Assembly: GCA_965662725.1 (NCBI GenBank)
Contig: CBFIIT010000001.1
Location: forward strand, 110,149-174,148
Direction of reading: 5' to 3'
DNA from: UBA8337 sp965662725
GTDB taxonomy: Bacteria; Pseudomonadota; Alphaproteobacteria; RS24
DNA length: 64,000 bases
Shown one piece after another: positions 33,963 through 41,546 of this stretch. Made by a program: the position numbers and the translations under genes. The notes below the pieces were generated by a model. It worked only from the letters and a program-made list of their open reading frames with translations. It did no database searches and was not told the DNA's origin. The first letter of the stretch is position 1; every line of letters starts with the position of its first letter.

Positions 33963-35111
33963 ATGAATATGCATTCTGTTATCACGGCTGATATTGATGC
34001 GGCCTGCGCCCAAGCCGCGGCGGAAAGCGATGCCAGCGAACAGGCGCGGCAATTATCACCCGCATTGGCGCGCAAATTGGCCGCCGCCGGCATGTTTGAT
34101 TTATTCGTGCCGCGCGCTTTGGGCGGGCAAGAATTGTCGCCAATAGACGCAATGGCGCGGCTGCAATATCTGGCCCGCCATGATGCTGCCAGTGCTTGGG
34201 TCTGCATGATTGGCGCGACCGCGGCATTGGGTGCGGCTTTTATTGAGCCGGAAATCAGCGGCGATATGTTTGCTGCTGATGAGCGCATCACATGCGGTAT
34301 TTTTGCGCCCAATGGCCGCGCCATTCGCGATGGCGATGATTATGTGATTTCCGGCCGCTGGGCTTGGGCGTCCGGCTCGGCCAATGCCGATTATATCGGC
34401 CTTGGCTGCATGGCTTTGGACAGTGAAGATGACACAGTATCGGGCGAAAAAATCCGCCTGTTTATGGTGCCGCGCGAAGCGGTTATTTTTCATGATACAT
34501 GGCACACAATGGGCCTTTGTGGCACCTCATCCGGCGATGTTGAATTGAAAAATATTCGCATTCCGGCAGCGCATAGTTATTCGATTGCAACCGATACGCC
34601 ATGGGCTGAGGGGGCGCTTTACAATATGCCGTATTTTGCTTTTCTGGCAGCCGGTGTCGCGGCTGTTGCTTTGGGTAATGCGCGCGCCGCTTTGGACGAA
34701 GTCGTGGCTTTGGCAAGTGCGAAAAAAGCGCAAGGGCATGGCCGGGTTTTGGCCGAACGCAGTAGCGTGCAAGCGGCTTTGGCCGAAGCCGAAGGGGAAT
34801 GGCGCGCCGCCCATGCGCTCTATGAAAAAGCTTTGCAAGACAGTTGGCAAGCGGCACAAGATGATGCCGTTACGGTAGAGATCAAAGCCGCCTTGCGGCT
34901 GGCCGCCACCCATGCCGTGCGCCGCGCCGCCAATGTGGTACGCGCCGCGCATGATATTGCCGGCGGCACATCGGTATATCGCGACAGTGCCATTCAACGC
35001 CGTTTGCGCGATGCGCAAACCATGACCCAGCATATGATTACCAATACCAATACATATGAATTGACCGGTCGGGTATTATTGGGCGGCTATCATCCATCCA
35101 TGCAATTATAA
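33963..35111 (+). CDS. Acyl-CoA-dehydrogenase-fold flavoprotein (group D monooxygenase type, HsaA/DszC-like)
   Basis: 382 residues with the Acyl-CoA_dh_2 arrangement: an N-terminal helical domain, a central beta domain (ISGRWAWASGSANADYIGLG, a signature of flavin-dependent hydroxylase oxygenase subunits, seen in pieces), and a C-terminal helical domain with HAVRRAANVVRAAHDIAGGTSVYRDSAIQRRLRDAQ (in pieces). Members use reduced flavin from a reductase to hydroxylate small substrates, or are dehydrogenase-like. No reductase gene is adjacent. ATG 33963 has GAGGAG upstream; the in-frame start at 33915 is rejected. Followed by a true acyl-CoA dehydrogenase gene. Confidence 0.75.
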   Translation: MNMHSVITADIDAACAQAAAESDASEQARQLSPALARKLAAAGMFDLFVPRALGGQELSPIDAMARLQYLARHDAASAWVCMIGATAALGAAFIEPEISGDMFAADERITCGIFAPNGRAIRDGDDYVISGRWAWASGSANADYIGLGCMALDSEDDTVSGEKIRLFMVPREAVIFHDTWHTMGLCGTSSGDVELKNIRIPAAHSYSIATDTPWAEGALYNMPYFAFLAAGVAAVALGNARAALDEVVALASAKKAQGHGRVLAERSSVQAALAEAEGEWRAAHALYEKALQDSWQAAQDDAVTVEIKAALRLAATHAVRRAANVVRAAHDIAGGTSVYRDSAIQRRLRDAQTMTQHMITNTNTYELTGRVLLGGYHPSMQL

Positions 35112-35220
35112 ACACCGAAAGCCCTTTAATCACCCTGCGGGCAGATTGTCGCAAAGGCATGGCTTGCACCTTTACCGGCGGCTGATTAGTCTGAAGACAG
35201 AGAAATTTGAGGAGCCGAAA

Positions 35221-36369
35221 ATGTTGGGAACTTATACATCACCGTGGATGACTGAGGATTTGACCATCTTCAAAGACGCGGCCAGTAAATTCATGCAAGC
35301 CGAGTTTGTGCCAATGGCCGATAAATGGCACGCGCAAGGCATGGTCGATCGCGAGGCATGGAATAAGGCCGGGGAAGCCGGTCTCTTATTGACATCCATT
35401 CCGGAAGAATATGGCGGCGGTGGCGGCGATTATCGCCATGAAGCGATTTTAACGGAAGAGCAAACCCGTCTCGGTATTGGCGGTTGGGGTCAGTCGGTTC
35501 ACTCATTGATTTGCTCGCATTATTTTCTCGCCTATGGGACGCAAGAGCAGAAGAAAAAATATCTGCCGAAAATGGCCAGCGGTGAAATGGTGTGCGCGAT
35601 TGCGATGACCGAGCCCGGTACCGGTTCTGATTTGCAATCGGTGAAAACCACGGCTTTGAAAGACGGCAATCAATATGTCGTCAATGGCTCAAAAACATTC
35701 ATCACCAATGGCCAGCATTGCGATGTTGTTTTGGTGGTGGCTAAAACCGATCCGGCGCAAGGCTCGAAAGGTATTTCGCTGATGATTGTCGAGACCGATA
35801 CGGACGGTTTTGCGCGCGGTCGTAATCTTGATAAAATGGGCCAGCACGCGGCCGATACGTCAGAATTGTTTTTCGACGAGGTTAAAGTGCCGGCGGAAAA
35901 TGTGCTGGGTGGCGAAGAAGGGCAAGGCTTTTACCAGCTCATGCAGCAATTGCCGGCCGAGCGTTTGGTGATTGCCAATGGCGCTGTGGCGGCAATGGAG
36001 CGGGCCATTGAATTGACTTTAGAGTATACGCGCGAGCGCAAAACTTTCGGCAATTCCATTTTCGATTATCAAAACACCCAGTTTAAATTGGCCGAATGCA
36101 AAGCTGATTGGATGGCAGCGCGCGCCATGGTTGACCAGCTGACGCAGCAATTAATGGATGGCGAGCTGGATGCCAATACGGCGGCGGCCGCCAAGTTTTG
36201 GTGCACGGAGCGCGAAAATGAGGTGATTGATACTTGCCTGCAATTCTTCGGCGGCTGGGGCTATATGGATGAATATCCGATTAGCCGCATGTATACTGAT
36301 AGCCGTGTGCAACGTATTTATGGCGGCTCAAACGAGATTATGCGGATGCTGGTCGCGCGCTCCTTATAA
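35221..36369 (+). CDS. Acyl-CoA dehydrogenase
   Basis: 382 residues. Standard ACAD blocks: AMTEPGTGSDLQSVKTTA, the FAD loop VVNGSKTFITNGQ, DLDKMGQHAADTSELFFDEV-type sequence (LDKMGQHAADTSE), and QFFGGWGYMDEYPISRMY then VQRIYGGSNEIM. The C-terminal segment has YGGSNEIM where medium-chain enzymes have the catalytic Glu (YEGT), as in long-chain and isovaleryl-type enzymes, whose base sits elsewhere. Substrate is not predictable. ATG 35221 follows GAGGAG; the in-frame upstream start at 35146 is rejected. A clear terminator follows. Confidence 0.9.
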   Translation: MLGTYTSPWMTEDLTIFKDAASKFMQAEFVPMADKWHAQGMVDREAWNKAGEAGLLLTSIPEEYGGGGGDYRHEAILTEEQTRLGIGGWGQSVHSLICSHYFLAYGTQEQKKKYLPKMASGEMVCAIAMTEPGTGSDLQSVKTTALKDGNQYVVNGSKTFITNGQHCDVVLVVAKTDPAQGSKGISLMIVETDTDGFARGRNLDKMGQHAADTSELFFDEVKVPAENVLGGEEGQGFYQLMQQLPAERLVIANGAVAAMERAIELTLEYTRERKTFGNSIFDYQNTQFKLAECKADWMAARAMVDQLTQQLMDGELDANTAAAAKFWCTERENEVIDTCLQFFGGWGYMDEYPISRMYTDSRVQRIYGGSNEIMRMLVARSL

Positions 36370-36395
36370 GCTTGTTGATATAGCGATATAAAATC

Positions 36396-36440
36396 AAAGT
36401 GCCGTCGGTCATTTTTATAATTTGACTGGCGGCACTTTTT
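36396..36440 (+). terminator. Rho-independent terminator after the acyl-CoA dehydrogenase gene
   Basis: A 14-bp stem with three G-U pairs (36398-36411 with 36423-36436), an AT-rich loop and a TTTTT tail (36436-36440). It separates the acyl-CoA dehydrogenase gene from the exbB-like operon. Confidence 0.88.
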
Positions 36441-36475
36441 CTATGCGGTAAGCTGTAAAAAACAGGAGGCGGCAT

Positions 36476-37204
36476 ATGCGGCAAATAGATTTCCGGGCTA
36501 TCTCAATCTGGGTGGCTGCCCTCAGCACAGTGACGCTGGTTCCGGCACTGGCGCAAGAAACCGGCGCCCAAGCCGCGCCGGGCTTTTGGTCTTTATTGTT
36601 TTATAAGGGCGGTTTGGTCACTTGGGTCATCGCGCTTTTATCGGCTGTCGGCCTGCCGGTAGCGGCGATTAAATTATATGAATTTTACCGGATGGATATT
36701 TATCGCCCGGCCGCGCTCAATCAATTGCTGGATGATTTCAGAAGCGGACGACAGAAAAATCTCGCTCACCGTCTCGACCAGCTCAATCATCCGGCCGCGC
36801 CCTTAATCGCCTTTGCGCTGGTGCAAGCCGGAAACGGGCCGCTAAAGGGCAATGTATTGCGAGAAGAATTGACCCGCCGCGCGCAATATTTAGTGCGCCA
36901 TTTATCGCGCCATATTTGGATATTGGAATTAATCGCCGCCTCGGCCCCCTTATTCGGCCTTTTGGGAACCGTATTGGGAATGATTGTCGCCTTCCAAGGC
37001 GTTGGTCAAGGCGCCGGCGGAGCTGATACGGCTCTGCTGGCTTCCGGTATTTGGGAGGCGCTGCTGACCACTGCTTTCGGGCTTGGTGTCGCTTTGCCGT
37101 TTTCCATATTGGCCGCCATATTCAATAATGCGGTGGATACGACGCGCGATTTGGTCGAAGACGCGCTGACTGATATTTTGGTAAGAGCCGAGGGCAAAGC
37201 GTAA
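36476..37204 (+). CDS. ExbB/TolQ/MotA-type proton-channel protein
   Basis: 242 residues. An N-terminal signal-like segment (IWVAALSTVTLVPALA, about 11-26) precedes a first membrane helix (about 48-70), and a long cytoplasmic part with the helices about 145-172 (LELIAASAPLFGLLGTVLGMIVAF in pieces) and about 190-215 (TTAFGLGVALPFSILAAIF). These are the ExbB/TolQ hallmarks. The family forms a pentamer that passes protons and drives an ExbD dimer. ATG 36476 follows AGGAGG, a strong ribosome site. First gene of a five-gene operon; directly abuts the first exbD (TAA then ATG). Confidence 0.9.
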   Translation: MRQIDFRAISIWVAALSTVTLVPALAQETGAQAAPGFWSLLFYKGGLVTWVIALLSAVGLPVAAIKLYEFYRMDIYRPAALNQLLDDFRSGRQKNLAHRLDQLNHPAAPLIAFALVQAGNGPLKGNVLREELTRRAQYLVRHLSRHIWILELIAASAPLFGLLGTVLGMIVAFQGVGQGAGGADTALLASGIWEALLTTAFGLGVALPFSILAAIFNNAVDTTRDLVEDALTDILVRAEGKA

Positions 37205-37624
37205 ATGCAATTGGCCCGCCCGCGTCGTCGCCAAGGCTTTATGGGGCTGACGCCGCTCATTGATATGATATTTTTGCTGTTACTGTTTTTCCTACTCGGC
37301 TCGGATTTTGTCACTTATGGGCAAAGCCGTCTGGCCCCGCCGCGCGGCACGGGCGGCGAACAAAGCACCAGCCAGCCGGTGATTGTTACTTTGGCGGCAG
37401 ACGGTTCGGTCAATTGGAATGGCGCGGCGGCAGATTTTGATTTCATCGCGCGCGAGACGGCCCGCCTCGTCGCCTTAAATGATGAACAAGTAATGGTGCT
37501 GATGCCGAACGGCAAAGCCGATATCCAGAAAGTGACCAATGTAATGGATGTGCTTATCGCGGCCGGTGCCAAAGCGGTGACTTTAGAGCGCGACGTGTTT
37601 GATATTGATCTGGCGGATTTTTGA
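37205..37624 (+). CDS. ExbD/TolR-family protein 1, with the membrane aspartate
   Basis: 139 residues: a short basic cytoplasmic N-terminus, one membrane helix, and a periplasmic domain. The key segment is GLTPLIDMIFLLLLFFLL, with Asp20 at the position of the proton-carrying aspartate of ExbD/TolR. The periplasmic part has PVIVTLAADGSVNWNG and VMVLMPNGKADIQKVTNVMDVLIAAGAK (in pieces), the ExbD C-terminal fold. Starts one base after the stop of the exbB-like gene and is followed one base later by the second exbD. Confidence 0.92.
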   Translation: MQLARPRRRQGFMGLTPLIDMIFLLLLFFLLGSDFVTYGQSRLAPPRGTGGEQSTSQPVIVTLAADGSVNWNGAAADFDFIARETARLVALNDEQVMVLMPNGKADIQKVTNVMDVLIAAGAKAVTLERDVFDIDLADF

Positions 37625-37625
37625 T

Positions 37626-38036
37626 ATGCAGATAAAAGATAGCCGCCGCGAGATAAAGAGCATTGATCTCTTGCCGCTCATCAATGTGGTGTTTTTGCTG
37701 ATTTTATTCGTGCTGATTGCCGGTCGTCCGACAACCAATCATCCGGGCGATATCATTGTTCCCGAAAGTAAGCTGGAAAATAATTATCAAGGCGCGGCTT
37801 TTACGGTCAGTCTGCGGGCTGATGATTTGTTTTATGTTGATAATACCGAAATGACTTTGGGTGAGCTGGTGGTATTGGTCGAAGATTTAGGCCTTGCGGC
37901 CGATGGCCTGCCGGTTGAATTGATTGCCGATAAGGCGGCGCATGCCAAACCGCTTTTGGCTTTTCGCCGCGCTATGGCGCGCGCCGGTATTGGCGAGATC
38001 CGCTTGAAAACTGAGCAGGCGGGAGCTGATAAATGA
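37626..38036 (+). CDS. ExbD/TolR-family protein 2, aspartate replaced by asparagine
   Basis: 136 residues with the same plan as the preceding ExbD: short N-terminus, one helix, periplasmic domain (DIIVPESKLENNYQ, DAFTVSL-like strands seen as AAFTVSLRADDLFYVDN, ending FRRAMARAGIGEIRLKTEQ). In the membrane segment DLLPLINVVFLLILFVLIAG, residue 20 is Asn where the first ExbD has Asp20. Because the second copy lacks the residue thought to carry protons, it may be a structural partner making a mixed ExbD dimer. ATG 37626 was chosen over the in-frame 37599. The stop overlaps the next start (ATGA). Confidence 0.88.
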   Translation: MQIKDSRREIKSIDLLPLINVVFLLILFVLIAGRPTTNHPGDIIVPESKLENNYQGAAFTVSLRADDLFYVDNTEMTLGELVVLVEDLGLAADGLPVELIADKAAHAKPLLAFRRAMARAGIGEIRLKTEQAGADK

Positions 38037-39202
38037 GCCGGCAAAATACGCCCCAAACACAGCAATTGCAGAAAATATCTCGGAAAAGCGGCTGGTTCAG
38101 CCAGTTGCGCGCGCGTTTGGTAGCGGTGCCGCGCCGCATTTGGCTGATGCTGATAGCCGCTTCTCTGGCATTTCATATTGCGCTGGTCGGGGTGATGCTG
38201 GTGTTGCTTTTCGGCGGAGATCGCGGCGGTGGGTCTGAGGCGCAAAGCGTTGTTATTTCTGCCGGTGAAGCGGGACCGGAAGAATTGGAGCTTGATTTGC
38301 CGCCGCAACCGCCAATGCCGGTGCCGCGCGAAGCGGAAGCCGAGCTAGATTTGTCGGAATTATTGGAAGTACCGCTGGAAGCCGATTTTAATGATTTAAT
38401 GATGGATAATGCGCAAATGGCGGCGATTGCCCCGGCCATGCCAATGGCGCAAGCGGCTGTCGTTGAGCGCGCCCTGCCGGGCGGCGGCTTGATTTCCGGC
38501 GTGCCGCAAAGCTTTGCCGATTATATTGAGCATTTGCAGAAGACGGGCATTGATGTGGTGTTCGCCATTGATGCGACCGGCTCAATGGTGTGGGTGCATC
38601 GCACAGTGCGCGAGCGGATGCAGCAATTGGCGCAATATGTGCGCGGGCTTGTGCCCTTGGCACGGTTTGGCATTATCGCCTATCGCGATTATCAAGATTA
38701 TGACTTTGTCACTAAGCTGTCGCAGCCCAGTTTCGATATTTTAAAGGCGCGTGATTTTATGGCCGCCATTGATGCGGTCGGGGGTGGCGACCATCCTGAG
38801 GCAGTGACGCAAGCTTTGCGCGATGCGGAAACGGCGATTGCTTGGCGGCCCGGTGCGCAGCGCGTGGTGATTATTATCGGCGATGCGCCACCGCATGCGC
38901 GCGAAACCGCAGAGGCGGCACAAATCGCCGAACGGATGAAATCGCGGGGTGGTCGCTTGTCTTTATTGGACAGTCGGGTTGAAGCCAATCGCGCGCTTTT
39001 GGGGCGCGTCAATGCCAGCTCGGCACGGGCCGATTTGGTCACGCAAGGTGTGATGCCGAGCTTTCGGCGATTGGCCCGTTTGGGCGGTGGCACGGCGGCC
39101 ACTTTGGCAGCCGAGCGGCAATTGATGAAGACGCTGGCCTTGTTGATTTTCGATGATCGGTTTCACGATGAGCTGGCACCGTTTTTGGCCAATTTGGAAT
39201 AG
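38033..39202 (+). CDS. TonB-like membrane anchor fused to a von Willebrand A domain
   Basis: 389 residues. A basic N-terminus (1-36) precedes one membrane helix, about 37-60, containing SLAFH. The Ser44-x3-His48 spacing is the one TonB uses in its anchor to engage ExbB/ExbD. A linker of about 90 residues rich in Pro, Glu and Asp (LDLPPQPPMPVPREAE at about 88-102) resembles a short TonB periplasmic spacer. The rest (about 170-389) is a VWA domain: FAIDATGSM (Asp180, Thr182, Ser184, the MIDAS DxTxS-like site), GGDHPEA with Asp253, and IIIGDAPPH with Asp284. No TonB C-terminal domain is present. Start overlaps the second exbD stop by four bases. Confidence 0.9.
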   Translation: MSRQNTPQTQQLQKISRKSGWFSQLRARLVAVPRRIWLMLIAASLAFHIALVGVMLVLLFGGDRGGGSEAQSVVISAGEAGPEELELDLPPQPPMPVPREAEAELDLSELLEVPLEADFNDLMMDNAQMAAIAPAMPMAQAAVVERALPGGGLISGVPQSFADYIEHLQKTGIDVVFAIDATGSMVWVHRTVRERMQQLAQYVRGLVPLARFGIIAYRDYQDYDFVTKLSQPSFDILKARDFMAAIDAVGGGDHPEAVTQALRDAETAIAWRPGAQRVVIIIGDAPPHARETAEAAQIAERMKSRGGRLSLLDSRVEANRALLGRVNASSARADLVTQGVMPSFRRLARLGGGTAATLAAERQLMKTLALLIFDDRFHDELAPFLANLE

Positions 39203-39205
39203 CGC

Positions 39206-41533
39206 ATGAAGCGGCTTTTTCATTTTTCGGCTTTATCTTGGCTTTTGCTTTTGACCCCGCAAGCGGCATTGGCCTGCACGGCGCCGCCGCCATTTTTACA
39301 GGCCGAACCGGCGCAAATATTGCGCGGTCTTGAAAACGATAGCGCGCCTTATTTGGCTGCCATTGATGAGTATGCGGCGGCGATGGAGGCTTGCTATGAC
39401 GGGCCTTTAGGGCCGTTGGAATTGGCGCCACTTGTTAATTTGGCCACGCAATTGGGCGATGTTTTGGCCGCCACTAGCGGTTTGGCCGAAGCGCGTGTGC
39501 GCGGCAATGAATTGGATTATGAGACGCTTTTATCGTCGCCGCTTTGGGGTGATTTGGAGGCGATGCGCGTGGCCGGTGCCTATGCCAGCGCTTGGGGGCA
39601 TTTGGCGGCGGCGGTGCGGCAAGTATCGGCTGAAGATAAAAAACAGGCGCTGCAAATAGCGCAGCAAAAATTGACCCGATTGGGTTTTGAATTCAAACAT
39701 CCGGTTTTGGTGCAACGCTCAATGTATGGTCTGGCGACGGCACAAATCGAGGCCGGTCAATTGGCGGCGGCGAAGGAAACCTTGCAGCGTTTGAGCCGCT
39801 CTTTACAACGCGGCAGCGCGGCTGATTTCAAAACCGCTGTGGCGGGATTTTTGGCGCGCATTTCAGCCCCTGATTACCAACCGCCAACAGCCTTATTTGC
39901 GGCGCCGGAAAAATCAAATGCACCGCGCCGTGTTGCCGGTGATGTCACCGGCGATCTAACCGGCAATCAACGCCATGCCGCTGATAATGCCATCAGCTTG
40001 GCGCGGCAAGCCTTGCGCGAAGCGCGACCGGCGACAGAAATTGCCGCGCTTCTTGAGCCGGCCATGCGCGCTTCGCCTGATATGGCGCGCGCGGCTTTGG
40101 GCTTGGCGGCGCGTGATCAAACCATTTTACAGGCAATGGACTATCCGCCCGGCCCGTCCTTGCGGGTCATGCATCTGGCTTTTGAGGCACGTCAATATGG
40201 GCAAATCATTTCTGCTTGGCCGGATCTGAAACCGTTTTATCGGTTAATGCCCGCACCGTTAAAGCGGCAGATCGATTATCAAATCGGTGTGGCGCGGCTC
40301 AATCTCAATCAATTGGCTTTGGCGATTGATCATTTAAGCGCGGCGAAAAGCGGGCTGAGCGATGGGCCGCAAAAAACCCGCATTGAGAAATTAATCGTTT
40401 TGGCACGCTTGTCGGTAGATAAGCCGCCCAATGACGCACGGATTGAATTGGCGCAGCAATATGTCCGACCGATGGCCGGGCCGGTGAAAGCCGATACGCC
40501 AAGCACTGGGGCAGTGGACCCCGAAGCGGCGCTGGCACGGCTGTTGGATTTGCGCGCGCGGATTGTTTTGGCGCGCCATGCGACAGCGCAGAAAGACTGG
40601 GTGGCGGCCGATAAATGGTTGACCGGTATCGGCCCTGAAGAACCCGCATATCAATTATTTTTAGGGATGCGTGTGCGCCTCTTGGCCCAAGCCATAAAGG
40701 GCAGAAAAGCGGCTGGTGCAGAACCCAAACAATTACTTTTGACGGCCCGCGGCGCGCATATTTTATATCGGCTTTGGCGGACCAGTGATTGCCCGCCCGG
40801 TTGTCCGACCGGCGACCGCCTGGCAGTGCATCGCGCTGCCATTGAATTGGCCTTAAGTGGCGGCTTGGACAGCACCGCTTTCGGTTATGGTTGGGGCGGC
40901 TTTGTCGAAGAAGGCGGCGATGTAGCACCGCTACTGCCAAGGGCTTTGACATTTCTTGTGACCGAAACCGATGGCGATCGGCTTTTGGCCTTATTGGAAC
41001 CGGCCGATGAAGTTTTGGCTGCACAGGTTTTGGCGCAATGGAAACGCTATTTAAGCGATGCCAAAGAAAAACAATTTCTGGCGCAGCGCTATGGCTGGCT
41101 CGCCAATGGCTTGCCCGATTTGCAGGGCCGTCCGAAAGCGGTGTTATTGGAAATTTTGACCGCTTATGATTTGCAACGCAATCGACCGGCGCTTGCTTTG
41201 GCGCATGCCGAAGCTTTGGCGGCGGGTTTTCCGCGTCGTCCGGCCGCTTGGTTTATGCGCGCCGCCGCCTTGCAGGCCAATCAACGACATTTGGAAGCGG
41301 CGCGCGCTTTGGCCGCTTTGGCGCAGCGCACACCGGCCAATGATCCGGTCGGCATGGGTGCGCGTCTCGGCATGGCAGCTTTATTTGTCGCATTGGAGCG
41401 CGATGCGCAAGCTTGCGCGATGCGCGCGAAAATATTTTCGCGTCCGCAAGCGGCTGAGAATTGGCAGCAAGCAGTGACAGCGTTTCCAATATTAAAAGGC
41501 TGGCGACAAGCGACCGAAATATGTAACGGATAA
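39206..41533 (+). CDS. Large exported helical-repeat (TPR-like) protein of the ExbBD-VWA operon
   Basis: 775 residues. A signal sequence (FHFSALSWLLLLTPQAALA, about 5-23) is followed by Cys24. The site reads ALAC, so either signal peptidase I cleavage after ALA or lipidation is possible. The mature protein is almost entirely alanine/leucine-rich helices with TPR-like pairing, for example LARQALREARPATEIAALLEPA and HLEAARALAALAQRTPAND-type repeats (in pieces). There is no catalytic motif. It starts 3 bases after the VWA gene, and probably acts as a periplasmic or outer-membrane scaffold for the VWA protein. Convergent with purH. Confidence 0.8.
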   Translation: MKRLFHFSALSWLLLLTPQAALACTAPPPFLQAEPAQILRGLENDSAPYLAAIDEYAAAMEACYDGPLGPLELAPLVNLATQLGDVLAATSGLAEARVRGNELDYETLLSSPLWGDLEAMRVAGAYASAWGHLAAAVRQVSAEDKKQALQIAQQKLTRLGFEFKHPVLVQRSMYGLATAQIEAGQLAAAKETLQRLSRSLQRGSAADFKTAVAGFLARISAPDYQPPTALFAAPEKSNAPRRVAGDVTGDLTGNQRHAADNAISLARQALREARPATEIAALLEPAMRASPDMARAALGLAARDQTILQAMDYPPGPSLRVMHLAFEARQYGQIISAWPDLKPFYRLMPAPLKRQIDYQIGVARLNLNQLALAIDHLSAAKSGLSDGPQKTRIEKLIVLARLSVDKPPNDARIELAQQYVRPMAGPVKADTPSTGAVDPEAALARLLDLRARIVLARHATAQKDWVAADKWLTGIGPEEPAYQLFLGMRVRLLAQAIKGRKAAGAEPKQLLLTARGAHILYRLWRTSDCPPGCPTGDRLAVHRAAIELALSGGLDSTAFGYGWGGFVEEGGDVAPLLPRALTFLVTETDGDRLLALLEPADEVLAAQVLAQWKRYLSDAKEKQFLAQRYGWLANGLPDLQGRPKAVLLEILTAYDLQRNRPALALAHAEALAAGFPRRPAAWFMRAAALQANQRHLEAARALAALAQRTPANDPVGMGARLGMAALFVALERDAQACAMRAKIFSRPQAAENWQQAVTAFPILKGWRQATEICNG

Positions 41534-41546
41534 ACCGTTTCTATTA

